DNA from: Pseudomonas sp. PD9R
GTDB taxonomy: Bacteria > Pseudomonadota > Gammaproteobacteria > Pseudomonadales > Pseudomonadaceae
Direction of reading: 5' to 3'
Assembly (NCBI RefSeq): GCF_019200975.1
Contig: NZ_JAHTMR010000006.1
Span: forward strand, 272,598 to 336,597
Length of the DNA: 64,000 bases
The notes beneath the pieces are model-generated. The model saw only the letters and a program-made list of their open reading frames with translations. It was not told the DNA's origin and did no database searches. The number at the start of each line of letters is the position of its first letter. The first letter of the stretch is position 1. The position numbers and the translations under genes are program-made. Shown here in pieces: positions 17,348-25,688 of this stretch.

Positions 17348-18292
17348 GTGAGAGAGTTGGTTGGGTTGGAAGCAGAAGCTAGGCTTGTTTCAATCGTGAT
17401 TCCGGCTTTTAACTATGCTTCATTTCTTGAGCGAGCGATTGAAAGTGTTTTATGTCAAGACTATCCGAACATAGAATTGATCGTTCTAGATGACGGATCT
17501 ACTGACAATACTCGGGAGGTTCTTGAGCGGTATGGTGATGCCTTTCGTTGGCAATCGCATGTAAATATGGGGCAAGCCAAGACGCTCAATAAAGGCTGGG
17601 GTATGGCAAAGGGCGATGTGCTTTCGTACCTAAGTGCCGATGATGAACTTTTACCCAATGCTGTTAGTACTTCTTTGCGTTTTTTACAGGATGACGCGGT
17701 CCTCACGTATTGTGATTTTAATTTGTTTGACCCTTCATCTCGATTGATCCGAAAAGTTACAGCCCCGGACTTTGACTTTCGCGATATGTTCAGTCAGTTA
17801 ATCTGTCATCCCGGCCCTGGGGTTTTTATGACTCGTCAAGCATTTGAAGCGACTGGTCAATGGAATAGTGCTTACCGACAGATGCCTGATTATGATTATT
17901 GGCTAAGGTTGGGGCTGCAGGGTCGCTTTGTAAGGGTGCCAGAAGTATTGGCTTGTTTCCGTGTGCATGAGCAGTCCCAGACCTTTGCAGTGGCCGATGA
18001 GAAAAAAGCGTTGGAGCCTTTGCAAATCATCTCTGGGTTTATTGAATCCGGAAAATTGCCGCCCGAGCTCGAACCGTTGAAGGCTGTGGCGCTCAGTAAT
18101 GCGTGGATTGCCGTAGCACAATTGCAAACTCGTGCGGGCCGTTTTTTTCTAGGCTGGCAGGCGTTTCAACAAGCTTTTATAATCTACCCACGTAACTTTA
18201 CTCGTCTTCGGACGGGCAAGATAATTCTTAATAGCCTGTTCAATCGTAGCCTCCATCGACTTGTTCGTTGGAAAAATTCCTTGCTTCGCTGA
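17348..18292 (+). CDS. Glycosyltransferase family 2
   Basis: 314 residues. GTG 17348 is chosen because GGGGGAG lies six bases upstream. The N-terminal domain is GT-A: VSIVIPAFNYASFLERAIES, IELIVLDDGSTDNTREVLE, and YLSADDELLPNA as the DxD-like metal site. QMPDYDYWLRLGLQGRF is the conserved acceptor-side segment with the likely catalytic Asp. It should add a sugar to the repeat unit. The sequence does not tell the donor. Confidence 0.9.
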   Translation: MRELVGLEAEARLVSIVIPAFNYASFLERAIESVLCQDYPNIELIVLDDGSTDNTREVLERYGDAFRWQSHVNMGQAKTLNKGWGMAKGDVLSYLSADDELLPNAVSTSLRFLQDDAVLTYCDFNLFDPSSRLIRKVTAPDFDFRDMFSQLICHPGPGVFMTRQAFEATGQWNSAYRQMPDYDYWLRLGLQGRFVRVPEVLACFRVHEQSQTFAVADEKKALEPLQIISGFIESGKLPPELEPLKAVALSNAWIAVAQLQTRAGRFFLGWQAFQQAFIIYPRNFTRLRTGKIILNSLFNRSLHRLVRWKNSLLR

Positions 18293-18322
18293 GCTAATTT
18301 GACACCAAATTTCAAGGGAGAC

Positions 18323-19279
18323 ATGCCGGTTATGGCAATAGAAAGGCATGTCATTTGTTTGACCGGTGCTTTTGGCTTTATAGGTCAGCATCTTCTTCCA
18401 ATGCTGATAGGGCAGGGGGTGACGGTCCGCATATTGACTCGCAATGTAGGTCGAAATGCGGTGGAGGGCGTTGAGACCCATGTTGGCGATCTTTTCGATC
18501 CCATCAGTCTCGGAGCATTCCTGGCGGATGCTCGATTGTTGATCAATCTCGCCCATCCTTCAGGTCAACTGTCTGATGAACGTTACTCCGAAGGCATTGG
18601 CAATCTTGCCAAAGCTGCCAAGCAGGCAGGCGTACACCGCGTGCTGCATATCAGTACTGCAATGGTTGTCGGCGTCCCGCCGCAACGAGTAGTCAGCGAG
18701 TCAACGACAGAGCATCCCGTCACAGATTACGAGCGACAAAAGCTGAATGCGGAGAAAATTTTTCACCGCGAACTGCACGGCATCGCCGATCTAGGCATTT
18801 TACGGCCTACTGCCGTTTTTGGTCGCGGAGGTCAAAATCTGTTGAAATTGGCTGGCACGATTGCAGGGAACAGCTTTTTTTCGAGAAGACTGTTCCGTTT
18901 CATTCATGGCCAACGTCATATGCATCTGGTGAGTGTCAATGAGGTTGTGGCTGCGATCGTTTTTCTGGCTTTCGGGAAAAGACCCCTGGAGGGGAATGTT
19001 TTTTTGATTTCAGCAGATGATGAACCAACCAATCATTACCAGGCGGTTGACTCTATTCTAGGTGCGGTGTTGGGTAAGCCCATGCCTGACTCCGGACTGT
19101 GTTTGCCTGCCACTGTACTGAAAACCTTGCTCAAGTTGGTGGGGCGTTCCCAAGCCGACCCTCGGTTAATTTACGATGCCGGAAAATTGTATTCTTGGGG
19201 ATTTCGTCGATCGGTGGATTTCGAGGCGGAACTTCAATATTTCGCACAAAACTATCTAGCCGAGAATTGCACCTCTTGA
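18323..19279 (+). CDS. NAD(P)-dependent sugar epimerase/dehydratase (extended SDR)
   Basis: About 318 residues. The Rossmann start CLTGAFGFIGQHLL is normal, LLINLAHPSG and HISTAMVVG follow, and YERQKLNAEKIF supplies the catalytic Tyr-x3-Lys. The C-terminus binds the sugar nucleotide. The reaction could be 4-epimerisation or 4-keto reduction of a nucleotide sugar. ATG 18323 lies close behind AAGGGAG; ATG 18332 is an alternative. It ends in an overlap with the next gene's TTG start (TTGA). Confidence 0.8.
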   Translation: MPVMAIERHVICLTGAFGFIGQHLLPMLIGQGVTVRILTRNVGRNAVEGVETHVGDLFDPISLGAFLADARLLINLAHPSGQLSDERYSEGIGNLAKAAKQAGVHRVLHISTAMVVGVPPQRVVSESTTEHPVTDYERQKLNAEKIFHRELHGIADLGILRPTAVFGRGGQNLLKLAGTIAGNSFFSRRLFRFIHGQRHMHLVSVNEVVAAIVFLAFGKRPLEGNVFLISADDEPTNHYQAVDSILGAVLGKPMPDSGLCLPATVLKTLLKLVGRSQADPRLIYDAGKLYSWGFRRSVDFEAELQYFAQNYLAENCTS

Positions 19280-20430
19280 AAATTTTGCATGTGTCGGACG
19301 CCATCGATCCTTCTCTCGGTGGCGGAACGGCGGAGCGTACTTTCCAGTTGGCCTTGGCGCTGCACCGTGCCAACGTCGCCTGTACAGTGCTTTGTACAGA
19401 ATTGGGGTTGGGAGACAAGCGTAAAGCAGAGCTTAGGAACATTGAACTCGTTGCCGTGCCGACACTGATCCGGAGATTTTTGACGCCTCTGGTTTCCTAT
19501 CGGCGGATAAAGGGTCTTGTGGCTGATGCGGACGTCATTCACGTCACCGGACACTGGAGTGTCCTTGGCGCCATGGTTTGTTTAATTGCCCTTAAGTTGG
19601 GTCGCCCCTACGTTTATTGTCCCGCCGGGTCGTTAAGGGTCTTTGGTCGATCAGCGTTACTGAAGAAAATTTACAACCGGGTGGTGGGCAAACGTATTGT
19701 GCAAGGGGCTTCTCGCTGCCTGGCGGTGACTAACCTTGAACGCGAGCAATTCACTGAATATGGCGTCGATGACTCACGGGTAGAGCTTCTGCCAAACGGC
19801 GTCCAACCCACTCAATCCATTACCAATCCACAAGCCTTCAGAGACGCTCATAGTCTTCACAACCGACAAATTATCTTGTTTCTTGGTCGTCTGAGTCCGA
19901 TCAAAGGTCCAGATCTGCTCCTTGCCGCCTTCGCCAAGATCGCCAAACAGTTGGGGAATGTTCATTTGGTGTTCGCAGGACCCGATGGCGAGTTGAGCGC
20001 GCAGCTAAGAAACTCTGTTATTGAGACCGGGTTATCCAATCGCATTTCCTTTACTGGTTTCCTGGCCGGTCAGGAGAAACAGGATGCCCTGGCTGCGGCT
20101 AGCTTGTTGGTAGTACCGTCCCGTCAGGAGGCGATGTCTCTAGTGGCGCTTGAGGCAGGGTTGTGCGGTACTCCCGTGTTATTGACTGATCAATGTGGTT
20201 TCGATGAAGTACAAGAATTGGATGGTGGTCGTGTCGTCGCCGTGGATGTCGACGCCCTTGCCGAAGGGATGCGGTTCATGCTTCAAGACCCAGAGCGCTT
20301 GAGTGCTCAAGGTCAACGACTGCGCGCCGCGATACTGTCTCGTTACACTTGGGACGGACTGACCCAGCAAGTTCTTGTGCTGTATAGCAAGCTAGTATTC
20401 GAGTCTCGAAACGCTGTTAATAGGGTCTGA
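19276..20430 (+). CDS. Glycosyltransferase family 4 (GT-B)
   Basis: 384 residues when started at TTG 19276, which overlaps the stop of the epimerase and gives the usual opening LKILHVSDAIDPSLGGGTA. The GT4 C-domain shows FLGRLSPIKGPDLLLAAF and the nucleotide-sugar site RQEAMSLVALEAGLCGTPV, with the EX7E-type glutamates. An ORF start far upstream at 19099 lies inside the epimerase and is not credible. It is a retaining transferase for the repeat unit with unknown donor. Confidence 0.88.
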   Translation: MKILHVSDAIDPSLGGGTAERTFQLALALHRANVACTVLCTELGLGDKRKAELRNIELVAVPTLIRRFLTPLVSYRRIKGLVADADVIHVTGHWSVLGAMVCLIALKLGRPYVYCPAGSLRVFGRSALLKKIYNRVVGKRIVQGASRCLAVTNLEREQFTEYGVDDSRVELLPNGVQPTQSITNPQAFRDAHSLHNRQIILFLGRLSPIKGPDLLLAAFAKIAKQLGNVHLVFAGPDGELSAQLRNSVIETGLSNRISFTGFLAGQEKQDALAAASLLVVPSRQEAMSLVALEAGLCGTPVLLTDQCGFDEVQELDGGRVVAVDVDALAEGMRFMLQDPERLSAQGQRLRAAILSRYTWDGLTQQVLVLYSKLVFESRNAVNRV

Positions 20431-20435
20431 AGACT

Positions 20436-21647
20436 GTGAAGTTACTCATCGTTTCCCAATATTTCAGCCCTGAACACTTCATTATCAATGATATCGTTCG
20501 GGTACTTGTCACCCAAGGGCATGAAGTGGTGGTGGCTACTGGTAAGCCCAACTATCCGGACGGGGAAATTTTTCCTGGTTATCGCGCTTGGGGTTGTCAG
20601 CGAGAACGGTATCTTGATTGCGTCGATGTTGTGAGAGTGCCGTTATGGCCGCGCGGCAAAGGCGGAGCTAAAAATATGGTTCTCAATTATTTGTCGTTTG
20701 TCATTGCTGGGCTGGCTCTTTTCCCCTGGCTACTGAGAAAGCGAGAGTTTGATGCCATTTTGGTGTTCGCTCCGTCGCCTATCACCCAGGCAATACCCGC
20801 CATCGCCCTCAAATGGTTGAAGAAGGCGCACCTTGCTTTGTGGATACAGGATCTGTGGCCAGAGAGTCTCGCGGCAACGGGGTTTGTGAAAAACCGATTT
20901 TTGTTGAAAGTGGTTGGCTCATTGGTCAGGTCGATCTACTCCGGCTGTGATCGATTGCTGGTTCAATCTCATGCGTTCATCGATCCTGTGGCTCACTACG
21001 CCGCTCGAGATAAAATTGTTTATTACCCTAATTCAATAGATACCTTTTCACCCCGAGCCGATGTGCCAATTCCGCATGAGCTGTCCTCGGTACTTGAGCA
21101 GAATTTTTGCGTGGTATTTGCTGGCAATCTTGGCACGGCCCAAGCTTTGGACACCCTGTTGCAAGTGGCAATTCAACTGCGTGATGAGGGTGATATCCGT
21201 TTGGTGCTTATTGGCAGCGGTAGTCGCTTGGATTGGCTCAAGGCGCAGAAACAGGCTCACGGTCTGGATAATCTGATTTTGCCAGGTCGCTTTCCCGCTG
21301 AAGCGATGCCGGGTATTTTTTCGCGCTCCGCCGCGCTACTGGTTTCGCTCAATGATGAGCGTATTTTCAGCCAAACCATTCCGAGCAAAATTCAAGCTTA
21401 TCTGGCGGCAGGAAGGCCGATCATTGCCTGTTTGAACGGTGAGGGGGCTCGCATTGTCCTAGAAGCTCGTGCGGGGCTTTCCTCACCGGCTGAACAGGTG
21501 TCGCCGTTAGTGGCTGCTATCCGTGAGATGCACAGTCTGGATGAAGTCGAAAGAGAAACGATGGGGCGATCTGGCCGAGCCTATTTTGAACAGCATTTCG
21601 ACATGGGTAACCAAGTTCGACGCCTGATAGATCTACTTCAACGCTAA
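20436..21647 (+). CDS. WbuB-type glycosyltransferase family 4
   Basis: 403 residues from GTG 20436. The start MKLLIVSQYFSPEHFIINDI and the segments VVVATGKPNYPDGEIFPGY and LWIQDLWPESLAATGFV are characteristic of the WbuB group. The C-terminal GT4 site is GAARIVLEARAGLSS-like and weaker than usual. WbuB in E. coli O26 is assigned to L-FucNAc transfer. The UDP-L-6-deoxyhexosamine genes at 24813-27819 would supply a matching donor, so this is the best candidate for adding that sugar. Confidence 0.87.
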   Translation: MKLLIVSQYFSPEHFIINDIVRVLVTQGHEVVVATGKPNYPDGEIFPGYRAWGCQRERYLDCVDVVRVPLWPRGKGGAKNMVLNYLSFVIAGLALFPWLLRKREFDAILVFAPSPITQAIPAIALKWLKKAHLALWIQDLWPESLAATGFVKNRFLLKVVGSLVRSIYSGCDRLLVQSHAFIDPVAHYAARDKIVYYPNSIDTFSPRADVPIPHELSSVLEQNFCVVFAGNLGTAQALDTLLQVAIQLRDEGDIRLVLIGSGSRLDWLKAQKQAHGLDNLILPGRFPAEAMPGIFSRSAALLVSLNDERIFSQTIPSKIQAYLAAGRPIIACLNGEGARIVLEARAGLSSPAEQVSPLVAAIREMHSLDEVERETMGRSGRAYFEQHFDMGNQVRRLIDLLQR

Positions 21648-21697
21648 GAAGACGAGTGTTGTTTTGCCACAGACTTATATTTTGGTACCAGGCCCTT

Positions 21698-22117
21698 GTG
21701 AAAAAATTATTCATTTTTCCTGATGTGTTCATGGCCAATATTTTCGCCATGATCCTAATCATGATTGGCTTGAGTCTGTTCGGCAGGCCGGAATTAGCTT
21801 GGGACTTCGGTATTGTCTACGCCGCTACTGTAGCTCTCTTTTACTCATTTTCCGGTAATGCCAGGAGCATCTTCCTAGCCGGAAATAGGCAGGTAGACAG
21901 CGCCTATATCCTGCGATCGCGCTGTTTTATAGTACTGCCGCTCTGTGTTTTAAATTTTGTGCTTCTCGTCTTCCTCAACAGAGCATTTGATCTGCTGAGC
22001 ACACGCACAGCGCTAGTTCGTCGAGGCGCAAGAGTGCAGGCTAAAGGGAAGGTTGGGCATGCGGTCGTGCCTGCTTTGATCACTATTTTGATATGTGATA
22101 TGAATGTGCGGCTTTGA
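21698..22117 (+). pseudogene. Truncated, diverged duplicate of the N-terminus of the gene at 22182
   Basis: From GTG 21698 the reading frame gives VKKLFIFPDVFMANIFAMIL, and for about 92 residues it parallels the downstream protein (LIMIGLSLFGRP, FGIV, ATVALFYSFSGNARSI and VDSAYILR are shared). The DNA of the two copies is similar over about 280 bases, but with many silent and some amino-acid changes. After about base 21975 the likeness stops and the frame runs into unrelated sequence up to 22117. The product would keep only about three membrane helices. It is either a broken allele left by recombination or an old partial duplication. Confidence 0.8.
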
Positions 22118-22181
22118 CGCTTGGATGACCTACGCTGAGTTGAAAAAACTCAGGATACTCTCGAATTCAGGTGCCTGACAT
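21990..22181. other. Junction sequence without recognisable gene
   Basis: This lies between the point where the duplicate loses similarity and the start of the full gene. I recognise no transposase remnant, inverted ends or RNA. AGGTG at 22170-22174 is the ribosome site for the TTG at 22182. Confidence 0.5.
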
Positions 22182-24695
22182 TTGAAAAATCTATTCATTT
22201 TTCCTGCCGCATTCATGGCCAACACCTTCGCCATGATGCTGATCATGATTGGCTTGAGCCTATTTGGCAGGCCGGACCTGGCTGCGGACTTCGGTATTGT
22301 CCACGGTGCTACGGTGGCGCTTTTTTACTCGTTTTCCGGTAATGCCCGAAGCATCATTCTGGCCAGAACGAGGGTCGTAGACAGCGCTTACATTTTGCGC
22401 TTGCGTTGTTTATTGGTAATTCCTCTCGGTGCTTTGGCCTTTGTGCTCAGTATCGGGTTGGTGGCTTCAGGTTGGCTGTTTGTCCTGTTGTTGATTGTGC
22501 GCCGCGCGTGTGAATGGTTGGCGGAAGTCTTTCTCAGCGAGCAGGAGCACGATCATCAGTCTACGCAGGCGGTACGTTTTTTTCTTACCCAGGGCGTAGC
22601 AAGCCTCTTGGTGTTGTTGGCGCTTTCTTTTGATAGCACCGTTGGCCTCTGGGTGCTGGCTGTATGGGCCGTTACGCCGCTTTGTTGGTGCATTCGTCCT
22701 CAGATGTTCGCGGCGGCATTCAAAAAAACTCCTCATGGGAAGAAGTATTTAAAACTACTGTTGCCGCATTTTGGTTCGACGGCAGCGATCGGTGTTTCAG
22801 TCTACGTGTTCAGGCTTTTTATTGTTCTTCTGGTTGGAAGGCATATGGCCGGTGACCTTTTCTCGGCCTTCGCTCTCGGGGGCATACTCGGGGCGGTATT
22901 TACCCAGGCGTTGGGGCCAACCTTGGTGCGTAACGAGAGCAATTCCGGACGTTCGAGTCCTTTGGTGCGGTGGGTAAACCTGATCGTTGGGGGCTCACTA
23001 TTAGTGGGGGTACTGGTTGCTGCGATGGCGCTACTGCGGCCGGAATTACTGCTGTGGACCGGAAAGGGAGGATTGTTTTGGTTGGCGGTAGGTTGCTCGC
23101 TTACGGGGGGGGCAATCATGGTTAAAGCTCAACGAGTACGGTTACGCTTACTGCAAAATAGCGAAAGTCAGGATGCTTTTGGTTCTGATATGCTAGCCAA
23201 TATCTTGCTTATCGGTTGTATCCCGTTTCTTTTTTACGGCCTGGGAGCCACCTCGTTGGCTGGGCTTTACTTGTTGGGGGCTATATTGTCGTTAGTATTC
23301 TACGTAAGCGAAAAGGACGGTCTTTTCAGTGCCAAAGTGTTAAAAACGGCGGGGCGATGGATTTTGCCAGGTTTAGCATTTGTATTGTTTATTCCTTTGT
23401 TTTTCCAGTTGTCTGGCGGGATTTATCAAGGGGAACACCCTTATTTTTCCAGTGAAGGAAAGCTGGCATTATTGCCTATTCCGGTTTCAGTGCTGGCATG
23501 TTATGCAGGCATTGTCATTTTGGGTGGTTACACAAAAGCTCGCTTGTCGCTGATTACCGTATTTTTTCTGTTTATGGGGATGTTATTTACAAGCTTGCTG
23601 TTGGCAGCAGAGTCCGGTATCGAAACGCAATCAAAGTTGATTTTGCTTGTTCAGTATATTCTCCCTGTGTTTGCGCTTGTGCTTGGGCAGCAATATGGCA
23701 TGGAGAAGGGCGCTATTTCAAAGATGGCTAAAGTGTGGTTTTTCATTCTTTTGATTTTCGTGCCGTTAGAAACTATATCGACGATGGCAAAAAATATCGG
23801 AATTTTGTCTCCGTCCGTGTACTTGTTTAGCATTTATCAGCACTTGCAATATGTGCCAGTTATTTTTGCCGGCGGGTATGTCATTGCATTGTTTGCTCTG
23901 TCCGAGGAGGCGGGTTATCGGAAGGGGTTGTTGCTGTTGTCAGTTATCATTGGGATGTATGCAGCCTTCGCGTTTTCTATGCTTGCGTACGCTTTGATTG
24001 TGACGGGAGTGCTGGTTTTCTTTATTCGCAGCTTGCTATTAAGAAAAGGCATTTGGCATGGTGCGTCGATGGTGCTAATGGTGGGTCTGGGTATCGCCAT
24101 GAGTCTTGCCTTTGTCAATGGTGCATTCTTGCGGGCGAAGTTCGGCATCGATCTGTCGTTCGTTTCTAGCATTCCCGGTGTTTCTGGCGTTGCTAATATT
24201 TTTGGTGTCCACATATCGGCGAAGGAAATTACAGAGGCGCCTACAGTTCTAAATAACCGTGATGAACGACTGGTATATTGGCATTTCTATCTCTCCCAGA
24301 TCTTCGACAGTTTCAGCTCGTTTTGGCTAGGTCATGCGGGCGCTCCGGATAGAACCAAGTTTCCGAGCGCGCATAATTATTATCTCGATTTTATCTATAA
24401 TTTTGGCTTTCTAGCGGTTTTACCGCTTTTAGGATTAGTAGCGTTTACAGTGTGGAATGCGGTGCGTAACACTTTCCGTATCTGGGCGTCCTCTGAGGTG
24501 CTCGGTGTGCTGGGTGTGGTTCTGTTTTTTGTGCTTGCGGACAACATGTTGAAGGTAGGCATGCGCCAGCCTTATCCTGGAATAATAACGTTTTTTCTCT
24601 GGGGTATTATTCTTACGGTTCTTTCCCAGTACAGGAGTGGGAAGGCAGAAAGTGAGAATGATGGAGTATTAGTTGATAGAAAAAATGAAGAATAA
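22182..24695 (+). CDS. Large membrane protein: Wzx-like N-terminal half joined to a Wzy/O-antigen-ligase-like C-terminal half
   Basis: 837 residues with about 22-24 predicted membrane helices, roughly twice the length of a Wzx or Wzy. Residues 1 to about 400 resemble polysaccharide flippases: helices pair off, short charged loops occur, and FRLFIVLLVGRHMAGDLFSA looks like the Wzx middle region. From about residue 410 the pattern changes to a polymerase/ligase type, with a large periplasmic loop at about 655-730 and SAHNYYLDFIYNFG at 729-742, the HN-x2-L-type motif of the Wzy_C family. The start is TTG 22182 behind AGGTG. The fused reading is my inference; a single unusual polymerase is the alternative. 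Confidence 0.7.
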   Translation: MKNLFIFPAAFMANTFAMMLIMIGLSLFGRPDLAADFGIVHGATVALFYSFSGNARSIILARTRVVDSAYILRLRCLLVIPLGALAFVLSIGLVASGWLFVLLLIVRRACEWLAEVFLSEQEHDHQSTQAVRFFLTQGVASLLVLLALSFDSTVGLWVLAVWAVTPLCWCIRPQMFAAAFKKTPHGKKYLKLLLPHFGSTAAIGVSVYVFRLFIVLLVGRHMAGDLFSAFALGGILGAVFTQALGPTLVRNESNSGRSSPLVRWVNLIVGGSLLVGVLVAAMALLRPELLLWTGKGGLFWLAVGCSLTGGAIMVKAQRVRLRLLQNSESQDAFGSDMLANILLIGCIPFLFYGLGATSLAGLYLLGAILSLVFYVSEKDGLFSAKVLKTAGRWILPGLAFVLFIPLFFQLSGGIYQGEHPYFSSEGKLALLPIPVSVLACYAGIVILGGYTKARLSLITVFFLFMGMLFTSLLLAAESGIETQSKLILLVQYILPVFALVLGQQYGMEKGAISKMAKVWFFILLIFVPLETISTMAKNIGILSPSVYLFSIYQHLQYVPVIFAGGYVIALFALSEEAGYRKGLLLLSVIIGMYAAFAFSMLAYALIVTGVLVFFIRSLLLRKGIWHGASMVLMVGLGIAMSLAFVNGAFLRAKFGIDLSFVSSIPGVSGVANIFGVHISAKEITEAPTVLNNRDERLVYWHFYLSQIFDSFSSFWLGHAGAPDRTKFPSAHNYYLDFIYNFGFLAVLPLLGLVAFTVWNAVRNTFRIWASSEVLGVLGVVLFFVLADNMLKVGMRQPYPGIITFFLWGIILTVLSQYRSGKAESENDGVLVDRKNEE

Positions 24696-24812
24696 AGTGT
24701 TTGATCGTCCTCCCAGGTGTTGCCGTGGGGATTCTCGACTATAGGCGCTCTCGATTCGCTTCCTGAGTCGATGTATATTTGTTTGACTGTGTAAAATATT
24801 CTGAGAGTTCGC
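24696..24812. other. Short intergenic region before the L-hexosamine genes
   Basis: The low-GC block ends here and host-like base composition resumes. TTTGACTG and TAAAATATT occur close together at about 24781-24800, but their spacing does not make a sigma-70 promoter. No hairpin is evident. Confidence 0.4.
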
Positions 24813-25670
24813 ATGAAAATTTTGGTGCTGGGTATCACTGGCATGCTGGGCAGTGCGGTCTTCAGGACATTCAGCTCTGATCCAGAGCATGAGGTCTGGG
24901 GGACATTGCGCAGCTCGGCGGGGAAGAGGAACTTCCCCGAAGCAAGCCGCGAGCGCTTGCTCTCTGGCGTTGATGTGCTGGATCAGGACGCGCTTGTGGC
25001 TGCGTTTACCCAGGTGCGTCCGGACGTGGTTATCAATTGTGTCGGCTTGATCAAGCAGCTGGCTGATGCCAAGGACCCGCTGACGGCGCTGCCGATCAAC
25101 GCCATGTTGCCGCACCGACTGGCGCGGCTCTGTGCGCTGAGCGGTGCGCGCCTGATCCAGGTCAGTACCGATTGCGTCTTCTCTGGCAGCAAAGGCGGCT
25201 ATCTGGAAAGCGATCTTTCGGATGCCGAAGACCTGTATGGCAAGTCCAAGTACATTGGCGAGCTGCACGATCTACCGAATGCAATCACTCTGCGAACCTC
25301 GATCATCGGGCACGAGTTGGGTTCCAGTTACTCTCTGGTGGACTGGTTTCTGGCTCAGGAGGGGAGTGTGCGCGGTTTTTCCGAAGCTATCTTCTCCGGT
25401 TTGCCCACCGTTGAGCTGGCTCGGGTGATGAAAGACTTCGTCCTGCCGCACCCGGAGCTAAATGGCCTGTATCATGTCGCCGCAGAGCCGATAGCCAAGC
25501 TGGACTTGTTGACCCTTATTGCCAATCAATATGGCAAGACTATCGAGATCCGCCCAGACGCCACATTGGTGATTGATCGCTCGCTCAACAGCGAACGCTT
25601 CACCCAGGCGACCGGGTACAAAGCCCCAATCTGGCCTCAGCTTATTGAGCTGATGCACGCCACTCGCTAA
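24813..25670 (+). CDS. RmlD-type 4-keto-sugar reductase (WbvR-like), UDP-L-6-deoxyhexosamine pathway
   Basis: 285 residues with the RmlD build: VLGITGMLGSAVFRTF near the start, VNCVGLIKQ-type segment (VVINCVGLIKQLADAKD), QVSTDCVFSG, and YGKSKYIGE with catalytic Tyr and Lys. It lies directly before a WbjB/CapE-type dehydratase-epimerase and a 2-epimerase. That three-gene set with an RmlD-sized reductase matches wbvB-wbvR-wbvD, which make UDP-L-QuiNAc. The L-FucNAc pathway uses the longer, cupin-tailed WbjC/CapF instead. The reaction is reduction of the 4-keto group with NAD(P)H. Confidence 0.85.
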   Translation: MKILVLGITGMLGSAVFRTFSSDPEHEVWGTLRSSAGKRNFPEASRERLLSGVDVLDQDALVAAFTQVRPDVVINCVGLIKQLADAKDPLTALPINAMLPHRLARLCALSGARLIQVSTDCVFSGSKGGYLESDLSDAEDLYGKSKYIGELHDLPNAITLRTSIIGHELGSSYSLVDWFLAQEGSVRGFSEAIFSGLPTVELARVMKDFVLPHPELNGLYHVAAEPIAKLDLLTLIANQYGKTIEIRPDATLVIDRSLNSERFTQATGYKAPIWPQLIELMHATR

Positions 25671-25688
25671 CGAATTCGGAAGGTTTAC

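Noticed and set aside
21990..22181. Possible insertion-sequence remnant between the two copies of the membrane-protein start
   Set aside because: No terminal inverted repeats, target duplication or transposase residues could be recognised.
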